Assembly: GCA_900555875.1 (NCBI GenBank)
Contig: USNB01000012.1
Coordinates: 1 to 14,738 of the forward strand
Reading direction: 5' to 3'
Source: an uncultured Eubacteriales bacterium
Lineage (GTDB): Bacteria > Bacillota > Clostridia > Christensenellales > Pumilibacteraceae
DNA length: 14,738 bases
This document shows positions 1 through 6,535 of this stretch, piece after piece. A program made the translations under genes and the position numbers. The notes below the pieces were generated by a model, which had not been told where the DNA came from, did no database searches, and worked only from the letters and a program-made list of their open reading frames with translations. Each line of letters starts with the position of its first letter. Within the stretch, counting starts at the first letter, position 1.

Positions 1-879
1 GCCGAGGAAGTAGCATCCGCCCGCGACTATGAGCGCAAACAGCGTGCTGATAATCATACCCTTCTTTATGGAGCCTTCGCTTTTTATAGCGTAGAACTTC
101 TGCACCATCTGCGGCAGCCCCCACGTTCCCAGGCTGGTAAGGATGATGACCATCAGCAGCCCGTATAAATCCGGTCCGAAAAACGAAGTATACGCGCCCT
201 GCTGCGACGAACCGTCCACGCCTATCTGCGACAGCGAATTGATCGCTTCGGTGAATCCGCCGGCATTGGCGAGTACGGCAATAACGACCGCAACTATACC
301 GACCAGCATGATAATGCCCTGGATGAAATCGTTCCACGCCGTCGCCATATAGCCGCCGATAAGAACGTATACCGCGGTTACGACAGCCATGATAATGATA
401 CAAACGAAATACGGTATATCAAATGCGATTGTGAACAGACTGCCGAGCCCCTTATACAGCGATGCGGTATAAGGGATAAGAAACACGAATACTATAACGG
501 ACGCAGCGATCTTCAGTCTGTTATCCGAAAACCTTTTTCCGAAATAATCGGGCATGGTAGCGGAATCGAGCTGCCTGGTCAGTATGCGAGTCCGCCTGCC
601 GAGCACCGCCCATGCGAGCAGCGAGCCTATTATCGCATTCCCGATGCCTATCCACGTTGCCGCTATACCGTAATTCCAGCCGAACTGACCGGCGTAACCG
701 ATAAATATCACCGCCGAAAAATATGACGTTCCGTATGCAAATGCAGACAGCCACGGTCCGACGCTCCTTCCGCCCAGCACGAATCCCTGAACGGAGTTTG
801 CGCTCGCACGCGTTTTTACCCCGATGAATATCATGATCCCGAAATAAACGAGAAGCACGACAAGATACAATATCCACAT
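1..879 (-). CDS. Sodium:solute symporter (SSS family), N-terminal part, runs off the window
   Basis: This reading frame is open from an ATG at 879 to the window edge and gives 293 residues. The product is almost entirely hydrophobic. The first helix covers about residues 2-20, and several more membrane segments follow. Residues 175-191 (GGYMATAWNDFIQG...) match the characteristic SSS-family stretch after a conserved double glycine, as in sodium/proline or sodium/pantothenate symporters. Family members use the inward sodium gradient to import amino acids, sugars or vitamins; the substrate cannot be told here. A GTG codon lies immediately before the ATG and could also be used; GAGGA sits 9 nt before the GTG and 12 nt before the ATG. 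SSS proteins are usually about 450-550 residues, so roughly the C-terminal 40% lies outside the window. The gene has its own promoter at 917-946 and lies just after sigK on the same strand. Family assignment is solid, substrate unknown. Confidence 0.88.
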   Translation of the reverse strand, partial: MWILYLVVLLVYFGIMIFIGVKTRASANSVQGFVLGGRSVGPWLSAFAYGTSYFSAVIFIGYAGQFGWNYGIAATWIGIGNAIIGSLLAWAVLGRRTRILTRQLDSATMPDYFGKRFSDNRLKIAASVIVFVFLIPYTASLYKGLGSLFTIAFDIPYFVCIIIMAVVTAVYVLIGGYMATAWNDFIQGIIMLVGIVAVVIAVLANAGGFTEAINSLSQIGVDGSSQQGAYTSFFGPDLYGLLMVIILTSLGTWGLPQMVQKFYAIKSEGSIKKGMIISTLFALIVAGGCYFLG

Positions 880-916
880 CACTGTTTTGTTTCCTCTTTT
901 GAAAAATCTCCCGGAA

Positions 917-946
917 ATTATATCATATCGAAAAACACTTTGGCAA
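917..946 (-). promoter_or_regulatory. Sigma-A promoter of the sodium:solute symporter gene
   Basis: On the minus strand, -35 TTGCCA (946-941) and -10 TATAAT (922-917) are separated by 18 nt. A TG dinucleotide one base before the -10 gives an extended -10. It lies about 35 nt before the symporter start and after the sigK stop, so the symporter need not depend on sigK transcription. Confidence 0.75.
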
Positions 947-984
947 TCGTTTAAGACGCATGCTGCCGCATATTGCGTTAAAAA

Positions 985-1668
985 TCAGCCTTTTAATTCA
1001 GCGGCTATTTCCGACAGCACTTTCTTTTCTATCCTCGATACATATGAGCGCGATATACCGAGCTTCTCGGCGACCTGCAGCTGAGTATACGGCAGTGCGC
1101 CGTTGAGCCCGTATCGCATGGTTATTATTATGCGTTCGCGCGTCGGCAGTCTGCTCACGCATTCGCGTATCTTTTCCATCAGCACTTTGTTTTCCACTTC
1201 TTCGATCACTGTCTCGGCAGGTACGGACAGCACGTCTATAAGGGTTATATCGTTGCCGTCTTTATCCGAACCTACGGACTCGGACAGCGACACGTTGCAT
1301 TTGTGTTTTTTGTTTGCTCTTATGTACATGAGTATCTCGTTTTCTATACAGCGCGCGGCATATGTGGCAAGCCGGCTGCCCTTTCCCGTTTTATAGGTCC
1401 GTATCCCCTTTATCAGCCCTATGCTGCCGACGGATATGAGATCGTCCGCCTCTCCCGCCCCGCCGTATTTTTTCACCACATGAGCCACCAGTCTTAAGTT
1501 GTGCCGTATGAGCATTTCACGGGCATGTTCGTCTCCCGCCGCGCTTTTTTCCAGATAATCCCTTTCCTCCTCTTCGCTCAGCGGACCGGGAAAGGAGTCG
1601 TTGTTCTTGATGTAGGCGGAAAAACAGAATACCTTACCGAGGAACGCGAGAAAACTTTCAAACACCAT
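985..1668 (-). CDS. sigK: RNA polymerase sporulation sigma factor, pro-sigma-K
   Basis: The 227-residue protein is a sigma-70 family factor that closely resembles SigK, the late mother-cell sigma factor of endospore formers. The N-terminal hydrophobic stretch (residues 1-18), then AYIKNN, corresponds to the Bacillus pro-sequence, which the intramembrane protease SpoIVFB cuts just before the tyrosine (here Tyr19). Region 2 follows: GDEHAR (45-50), NLRLVAHVVKKY (57-68) and the core-binding and -10 recognition helices at 75-117. Region 4 has a helix-turn-helix at about 195-216 (QVAEKLGISRSYVSRIEKK). Length is close to the family norm (about 230-240). The frame is continuous, so there is no skin-type prophage interruption. 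GGAGG lies 8 nt before the ATG. A CATANNNT-like box at 1695-1688 could be a sigma-E -10 element, but the leader would then be only about 13 nt, so I treat it as weak. A BofA-family gene lies about 0.5 kb away. Confidence 0.93.
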   Translation of the reverse strand: MVFESFLAFLGKVFCFSAYIKNNDSFPGPLSEEEERDYLEKSAAGDEHAREMLIRHNLRLVAHVVKKYGGAGEADDLISVGSIGLIKGIRTYKTGKGSRLATYAARCIENEILMYIRANKKHKCNVSLSESVGSDKDGNDITLIDVLSVPAETVIEEVENKVLMEKIRECVSRLPTRERIIITMRYGLNGALPYTQLQVAEKLGISRSYVSRIEKKVLSEIAAELKG

Positions 1669-1766
1669 GTACGATACCTCCGCATTTAAGATATGCTGAA
1701 GTTTGTAGAAAATTGTCGCAAGCGCGCATGATGAATAATTTTTATCGCCGTGCGGATAATAAAAAC

Positions 1767-2015
1767 ATGAACTTATTGGGAAGCAATAGGATCGAGACCA
1801 AGAACGCGGAAGTCACGGCAATGGGCATAATGCTCGCATTCCTGAGGACCGCAATGGTAATGATCGCGCTGGGCTTCGTCATAACGCGGCTGAGCGGCGA
1901 CCGTGCCGACCCGTTCTCGATAACGCTGTACGTATTTGCGGGCGTAGCGGTGCTTCTTGGCATTATCGAATATGCTATGATACGCGGCTCGCTCACTGAC
2001 GGCGGAGAACGATGA
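1767..2015 (+). CDS. Small two-helix membrane protein, DUF202-like
   Basis: The product is 82 residues if translation starts at the ATG at 1767. In-frame ATG codons at 1728 and 1731 and a TTG at 1713 would lengthen it to at most 100 residues, and none has a convincing ribosome binding site. Two membrane helices are visible: about residues 22-42, beginning MLAFLRTAMVMIALGFVITR, and about 52-72. The arrangement of polar N-terminus, LAFLRTA motif, helix, short polar loop and second helix recalls the DUF202 family of small bacterial membrane proteins of unknown function, but the match is by eye. The gene is divergent from sigK, with about 100 nt between starts, and ends at a strong terminator. 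No function is claimed. It may belong to sporulation given its neighbours, but nothing in the protein shows this. Confidence 0.6.
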   Translation: MNLLGSNRIETKNAEVTAMGIMLAFLRTAMVMIALGFVITRLSGDRADPFSITLYVFAGVAVLLGIIEYAMIRGSLTDGGER

Positions 2016-2020
2016 AAGGC

Positions 2021-2047
2021 AAAAAGCGGGATGTGCTCCCGCTTTTT
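2021..2047 (+). terminator. Intrinsic terminator after the DUF202-like gene
   Basis: A perfect 11-bp stem (AAAAAGCGGGA with TCCCGCTTTTT) with a 5-nt loop begins 5 nt after the stop codon. The run of T at the end of the stem serves the plus strand; the run of A at the start means it could also work on the minus strand. Confidence 0.9.
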
Positions 2048-2127
2048 GTTTGGTATATCCGCTCGGACGTGCGAAAATAATGACGGCATGCAGCTTCAAG
2101 TATGGACATGTTCCTATCTCGCACAAC

Positions 2128-2156
2128 AAAAAGCGCCCCGTTAAGGGAGCGCCTTT
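2128..2156 (-). terminator. Intrinsic terminator of the bofA-like gene
   Basis: On the minus strand a GC-rich hairpin (GCGCTCC paired with GGGGCGC, one G-U pair) with a short TTAA-containing loop is flanked by AAA and by TTTTT. It starts 12 nt after the BofA-family stop codon. Together with the terminator at 2021-2047 it separates the two convergent genes. Confidence 0.85.
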
Positions 2157-2168
2157 GTCGTTTATCGT

Positions 2169-2537
2169 TTACGCCACGAACAGTCCCGGCCAGACGAAAT
2201 AAGATACGAACAGAAATATGACCGCAAGGATCCCGAATATGCCGATGAGAAGCCACGAGAACCACTTGGGTACGAGTGCGAATCCGAAGATAGACCCTAC
2301 CGTATTTATCAGGAACAGCAGCACGAACGCTATGACGCAGTTGATCACGACTTTGAACATCGTCCTGATCTTGAATACCTTGCCTTTCGTAAGTATTTTC
2401 ACGATTATCATGACGACAATGACTGCGGCAAGCGTGATAAGAAATACCCACCACTGTTCGGTGAAGGTGGAAGCGATCCGGTCAGACCAGCTCATCTCTT
2501 CATCTGCCGCGTTTTCCGCGCACGTTTGGACCCACAT
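2169..2537 (-). CDS. bofA: BofA-family protein, likely regulator of pro-sigma-K processing
   Basis: The product is 122 residues. In Bacillus, BofA sits in the outer forespore membrane with SpoIVFA and holds the protease SpoIVFB inactive until a forespore signal arrives, delaying pro-sigma-K cleavage. Here three hydrophobic segments are visible (about 30-48, 64-82 and 94-115). The C-terminal part follows the BofA pattern: LLFLIN (73-78), GS..G (81-85), VP (89-90), then IGIFGI..V (98-106). An acidic 28-residue N-terminal extension is longer than in Bacillus BofA (87 residues). The ATG at 2537 is chosen because GGAGA lies 5 nt upstream and because the promoter at 2563-2591 would start transcription near 2556, downstream of the alternative start at 2615. 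The PIN..T loop seen in Bacillus BofA is replaced here by PKWFSW. sigK lies about 0.5 kb away. Family call good, exact role inferred. Confidence 0.78.
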   Translation of the reverse strand: MWVQTCAENAADEEMSWSDRIASTFTEQWWVFLITLAAVIVVMIIVKILTKGKVFKIRTMFKVVINCVIAFVLLFLINTVGSIFGFALVPKWFSWLLIGIFGILAVIFLFVSYFVWPGLFVA

Positions 2538-2562
2538 AACAGTCTCCGATTCGTTTTTTATT

Positions 2563-2591
2563 ATTATATCACCGATGAGCGCAAAAATCAA
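2563..2591 (-). promoter_or_regulatory. Sigma-A promoter of the bofA-like gene
   Basis: On the minus strand, -35 TTGATT (2591-2586), a 17-nt spacer, and a consensus -10 TATAAT (2568-2563). The expected start near 2556 gives a leader of about 19 nt with a GGAGA binding site. It fits sigma-A better than sigma-E, since no good sigma-E -35 is seen at the right distance. Confidence 0.8.
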
Positions 2592-2628
2592 GAAAGGATG
2601 CGTACCATGCGGCAAATCTAATTTTACT

Positions 2629-3924
2629 TTAATTTTTCCGTCTTTCTTTTCTGCCGCAGTCGTCCGGAGCGCGCGTTCTGCCGAGGTCCGTATTGTCGCA
2701 CGATCTGTCCCTGAGCCCCGGAACGGGATGAGCGCTTACCTGAAAACGGTAATCCTCTCCCGCTTCCGCAATGTATCTGTCTATGACTTTATGACTTGCC
2801 ACACTGCTCACTGCGCCGTTTACCTTGCGGTTATACCTGAAGAAAGCGGAATCTTCCGGAACCTCGGATACGTTCACGTAGCCCTCTCCCGCCGCAGTAA
2901 GCCCGACGGTATTTTTGAGTACTTTCCGGATATATTCCATATTGCCGCCTTCCGCCTCGGAGAACGAGATCAGTTCGGGGAAAGCGCCATCGGGTATTAC
3001 CTGCGACCAGTGTTTGTTCTCGTATTTTTCAAGAAGCCGCGCCGCGGTATGCAGATGACCGATCTCTTTCATGAGATGTTCCGACCATACGGAACGTATC
3101 CGGTCGTCCGTCTCATCCGACAGCATGGAATAATACAGATAACATTCCGCATATTCATGCATAAGCAGACATTCGAGCCACGTTGCGGAAGCGTCCTGCA
3201 GAGATTCGTAAAGCGACACGTGCTGTTCTTCTATCATGGCTATCTCGAGGAAAAGTTTCCTTCCGAGTTCGCTCACGCCGTAAAACGTGCCGCAATTCAT
3301 ATAGAAATTCATGGTCTGCTGTTCTGCCGCGGTGATTATCATTGAATGAAGTTTGCTGAGCAGCGGCGAGTCCTTGGTCAGCGTCTTCTTTATATCGTCG
3401 GAAGGATAGCGGTGCTCTGAAACGGTAGGTCTGCCGGGCATGATCTCCGTTTTCTTCCCTACCAGCGTTTCGGCGCGTATGCCGCAGTCCATTTCGAGAA
3501 GATCGGCATAGCGATACAGATGATCGAAATCCTCGAGAAGCGCAAAATCGAGCGCTTTCTTCACCGTGGGATCCTTTTCCTTCCTCGCCATGAGCGCGGT
3601 AAGTTCAACGGCAAGCTGCTCGTAGCCGATCGTCGTTTCGAGGATACTTTCGTCGATCGGCTTCAGGTATGACATTTTCTTCTGCTCCTGCTGTTCGCAA
3701 CGGCGCAACACCGCTAGTTCGCGGCGAAGGTCGTTATCGGCGGTATGTCTTGCCATATTATGCAGGAACCATTGCGCCTCGAATTCCGTTCCGTTCATCA
3801 GTATGATGCGCATCTTCGTTTTCGGATCGGTGGAATTTTTGTCGTACGCACGCGGATAAAGCTGCTTCCAGCTCTCATACGCCGTGGTCTTTTCGCCTTT
3901 TTCGTTAAACGGATTGAATGACAT
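2629..3924 (-). CDS. Uncharacterised protein with two ferritin-like four-helix bundles
   Basis: I do not recognise a named family. The 431-residue protein is largely helical and has two sets of spaced acidic and histidine residues typical of ferritin/rubrerythrin-like di-iron bundles. First half: E47/E49, E77/E80 (CEQQEQ), E102/E107 and E131-x3-H135 (EDFDH). Second half: E201 (AAEQQ), E232/E233 with H235 (IEEQH), E257/E260 (HEYAE) and E287-x2-H290 (KEIGH). The second set is more canonical. Such bundles may handle iron, peroxide or oxygen stress, but no substrate can be assigned. The last 30 residues are polar and look disordered. The ATG at 3924 is chosen because GGAGGA lies 4-5 nt upstream; a longer frame to 4077 lacks such a site. 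No terminator is visible between it and the bofA promoter, so some read-through into bofA is possible. No signal peptide or membrane helix is seen. Confidence 0.75.
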   Translation of the reverse strand: MSFNPFNEKGEKTTAYESWKQLYPRAYDKNSTDPKTKMRIILMNGTEFEAQWFLHNMARHTADNDLRRELAVLRRCEQQEQKKMSYLKPIDESILETTIGYEQLAVELTALMARKEKDPTVKKALDFALLEDFDHLYRYADLLEMDCGIRAETLVGKKTEIMPGRPTVSEHRYPSDDIKKTLTKDSPLLSKLHSMIITAAEQQTMNFYMNCGTFYGVSELGRKLFLEIAMIEEQHVSLYESLQDASATWLECLLMHEYAECYLYYSMLSDETDDRIRSVWSEHLMKEIGHLHTAARLLEKYENKHWSQVIPDGAFPELISFSEAEGGNMEYIRKVLKNTVGLTAAGEGYVNVSEVPEDSAFFRYNRKVNGAVSSVASHKVIDRYIAEAGEDYRFQVSAHPVPGLRDRSCDNTDLGRTRAPDDCGRKERRKN

Positions 3925-4049
3925 AAAGTCCTCCTTATATTTCGATATGCAAATGATGCACGTTTTTTGCGGTTTTATACGCGGTATCCGCAGTTTGCAG
4001 CGTACCGGATCGCTTCTTAATCTAATTTTCATCAGATACGAAAAAACCG

Positions 4050-4078
4050 TTGCTTTTAGCGCGGAAATAAGGTACAAT
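4050..4078 (+). promoter_or_regulatory. Sigma-A promoter of the Na/Pi cotransporter and two-component operon
   Basis: -35 TTGCTT (4050-4055), a 17-nt spacer and -10 TACAAT (4073-4078). The expected start near 4085 leaves an 82-nt leader that begins with an inverted repeat: GAGACG at 4085-4090 and CGTCTC at 4116-4121. Confidence 0.65.
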
Positions 4079-4166
4079 TATAAAGAGACGTTTGCGGCGC
4101 CTTACTGCGGCATCTCGTCTCACAGGTAACAGGGAATCACAATCAAAAGAGAAAAGGGAGACAAGC

Positions 4167-5861
4167 ATGGTAATGCAGGTTGTAACAGCGGCGGAAGTTC
4201 TGAGCGGACCGACGCCGATGGAATTTGTTGTCGCCGTAATGGGTCTGCTCGGCGGACTCGGCGTACTGCTGTACGGTTTCAAAGTTCTTTCCGAATCGAT
4301 AGAAAAGCTCGCCAACGACAAACTCAGAGGATGGTTCGGAAAAACTTCGGGAACGAGCAGATTCGCGGGACTGGGCATAGGCATCGTGACCACGACCATC
4401 ATACAGTCGTCTTCGGCGACTACGGTCATGACCGTCGGCTTCGTGAACGCGGGCGTGATGTCGCTTACCATGGCAACAGCAGTTATCATGGGCGCGAACA
4501 TAGGCACTACGATAACGGCGCAGATCGCCGCTCTCAGTGCATTCGAGTTCGCGGCATTCCTGCTTCCGCTCGCTGCAGTCGGTATCTTCATGGATATGCT
4601 GTGCCGAAACGATAAGGTCAAGACTTTCGGCATGATACTCGGCGGACTCGGACTCGTGTTCGTGGCGCTTGACGTCATGAGTACGTCGATGGCGGTATTC
4701 GAACAGTCGACGTGGTTCACGGACGCGCTTCAGGCGATCTCCAACCCCTTCCTTCTGATCCTGATCGGAATGGCATTCACCGCCCTCGTGCAATCGTCAT
4801 CGGCCGTCACGAGCATAATAGTCGCTCTTGTTTCGAGCGGAAACGTCATCATCGGCGACGGAGGCAACAGCGTGCTGTTCCTCATCCTCGGAACGAATAT
4901 CGGAACGTGCATAACCGCGATACTCTCCTCCATCGGAGCGAACACCAACGCGAAGCGCGCTGCGCTTATCCATCTGATGTTCAACGTATTCGGCACGATC
5001 ATTTTTACGGTCATGCTGCTGATATGGAAGGATTTCAATAAAATGACGTTCCAATCCTGGTTTGCCAATGCTCCGGCAACTCAGATCGCAATGTTCCATA
5101 CGTTTTTCAATACCGTATGCGTCATCCTGTTCTTCCCTTTCATAAACGTTTTCGTCAAACTCGCATGTCTGATCATACGCGATAAAAAAGGAGCAAAAGA
5201 CGTTAGTAAAGAGATCAATACGTTCCTCGACGAACGTCTGCTCGAAACTCCCGCGATCGCCGTATTGCAGGCGAAAAAAGAGATCGCGCGTATAGCCGGC
5301 GAATCGGAAGAAACGCTCAAAAACGCCCTCGAATGTTTTTATGCCAAGAATACGACTGGTGCGGAAAACGTCCGGGAACAGATCCGGAAGATAAACGAAG
5401 AATCCCGCAGGCTCACGCAGTTCCTGATCAAGCTGTCCAACAGCGAAGTATCATACGGCGACGAGAAAACGGTATCCGCGATGCACTCCGCTATGGCAGA
5501 CGTGCTCAGAATAGCCGATCTTGCGGACAATATGGTCAAATATACCAATCACTATGTAAATGACGGACTTATCTTCTCCGATCAGGTGATCGAAGAGATA
5601 AAACTGATGAGCGACAAGATCGACAGACTTTTTTCGGAGAGCATGCTTGCATTCAATGATTCGGACGTGACTGCGTCGGTCAGAGCCGAAGAAGTCGAAA
5701 ACGAGATCGACACGCTCAGGCGACATATAATAGACAATCACATAAAACGCCTCAACGAAGGCAAGTGTCAGCCGCAGTCAAGCAGTATCCTGATCAACCT
5801 TGTAGGCAACCTTGAGCGTGCCGCCGATCACATACTGAATCTGGCACACGCGTTCGACTAA
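4167..5861 (+). CDS. Na/Pi cotransporter family protein with C-terminal PhoU-like domain
   Basis: The product is 564 residues. Residues 20-340 form the Na/Pi-cotransporter II-type membrane domain, built as an inverted repeat. Each half carries a QSSSA signature (80-84 and 209-213) and a G-(A/T)-NIGT motif (109-113 and 242-246). Residues about 360-564 are a soluble helical region like PhoU, including NLERAADHI at 548-556. Family members move phosphate with sodium; the PhoU-like tail is thought to regulate transport. The ATG at 4167 follows AGGGAGA at a good distance; the frame extends upstream to 4092 without a binding site. The gene opens an operon: the response regulator starts 23 nt after its stop and the kinase overlaps that. 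This makes phosphate or membrane-sodium status a reasonable, though unproven, signal for the two-component pair. Length and domain order match typical NptA/YjbB-like proteins of Firmicutes. Confidence 0.92.
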   Translation: MVMQVVTAAEVLSGPTPMEFVVAVMGLLGGLGVLLYGFKVLSESIEKLANDKLRGWFGKTSGTSRFAGLGIGIVTTTIIQSSSATTVMTVGFVNAGVMSLTMATAVIMGANIGTTITAQIAALSAFEFAAFLLPLAAVGIFMDMLCRNDKVKTFGMILGGLGLVFVALDVMSTSMAVFEQSTWFTDALQAISNPFLLILIGMAFTALVQSSSAVTSIIVALVSSGNVIIGDGGNSVLFLILGTNIGTCITAILSSIGANTNAKRAALIHLMFNVFGTIIFTVMLLIWKDFNKMTFQSWFANAPATQIAMFHTFFNTVCVILFFPFINVFVKLACLIIRDKKGAKDVSKEINTFLDERLLETPAIAVLQAKKEIARIAGESEETLKNALECFYAKNTTGAENVREQIRKINEESRRLTQFLIKLSNSEVSYGDEKTVSAMHSAMADVLRIADLADNMVKYTNHYVNDGLIFSDQVIEEIKLMSDKIDRLFSESMLAFNDSDVTASVRAEEVENEIDTLRRHIIDNHIKRLNEGKCQPQSSSILINLVGNLERAADHILNLAHAFD

Positions 5862-5884
5862 AATAACAAATAACGGTACGGTAA

Positions 5885-6535
5885 ATGGAAAAAACACTTT
5901 ATCTTCTCGAAGACGACAAGAGCATATGCGATCTCGTGACGTACAGTCTCGAGCTTGCGGAGATAGAAGTCTCGTGTTTCAACACGGTGGACGCTTTCAA
6001 CGAAGCGGTCACTCGCCTCGTTCCCAAAGTCGCGCTTTTGGACATAATGCTGCCCGACGGCAACGGTTACGACGTACTGTCGGAGCTTAAAAAAACGCAC
6101 CCGCAGGTGATCTGCATAATGCTGAGCGCCATGGGACGCGAGAACGATAAAGTCAAGGGTTTTAATCTCGGAGCAGACGACTATATCACGAAACCGTTCG
6201 GCGTGCTCGAACTTACGGCGCGCGTAAACGCGGCATTCAGACGTCTGGGCGCTTCCGATGAGATAAACGCACAAAACGTAACGATAAACGAGCGCACCAT
6301 GTCCGTCGCGATAGACGGCAAGCCCGCGTCGCTCAGCAATATGGAATTCAAACTTCTCGCCTACCTCATCAAACATGCAGGCTCCGTCATTTCGCGCGAT
6401 AAGCTGCTGACAGCCGTCTGGGGCTATGACGAAGGCGAAACGCGCACAGTCGACATCCATGTCGCGCGGCTGCGCAAACTTGGCGTCAAGGGCATAGAAA
6501 CGGTCTTCGGCGCGGGATATAAATTCTTGAAATGA
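5885..6535 (+). CDS. OmpR/PhoB-family response regulator
   Basis: The product is 216 residues with a receiver domain (1-120) and a winged-helix DNA-binding domain (about 128-216). Receiver residues are all present: acidic pair D10/D11, phospho-acceptor D53 in LLDIMLPDG, S81 in the switch Thr/Ser position, and K103 in the KPF motif. The C-terminal domain has the usual features: LSNMEFKLLAYLIKHAG, a recognition-helix region with TVDIHVARLRKL, and the GAGYKF hairpin at the end. It should be phosphorylated by the adjacent kinase and act as a transcription factor. It starts 23 nt after the transporter stop, with only a weak upstream purine patch, so translation may be partly coupled. Its last four bases (ATGA) contain the kinase start codon. 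Targets cannot be read from the sequence. Confidence 0.93.
   Translation: MEKTLYLLEDDKSICDLVTYSLELAEIEVSCFNTVDAFNEAVTRLVPKVALLDIMLPDGNGYDVLSELKKTHPQVICIMLSAMGRENDKVKGFNLGADDYITKPFGVLELTARVNAAFRRLGASDEINAQNVTINERTMSVAIDGKPASLSNMEFKLLAYLIKHAGSVISRDKLLTAVWGYDEGETRTVDIHVARLRKLGVKGIETVFGAGYKFLK

Noticed and set aside
962..984. ACGCA/TGCGT inverted repeat after sigK as a terminator
   Set aside because: Only 5 bp with a 13-nt loop and no T-run on either strand.
1688..1695. CATATCTT as a sigma-E -10 box for sigK
   Set aside because: It fits CATANNNT, but no convincing -35 is found and the implied start would nearly overlap the ribosome binding site; kept only as a remark in the sigK entry.
2218..3345. 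Plus-strand open frame (375 codons) opposite bofA and the ferritin-like gene
   Set aside because: It crosses the bofA promoter and two genes on the other strand; the translation shows no domain pattern.
3964..4010. TATAAA on the minus strand as promoter of the ferritin-like gene
   Set aside because: No acceptable -35 hexamer at 16-18 nt; the nearby GCGG-TAT-CCGC repeat is too short to interpret.
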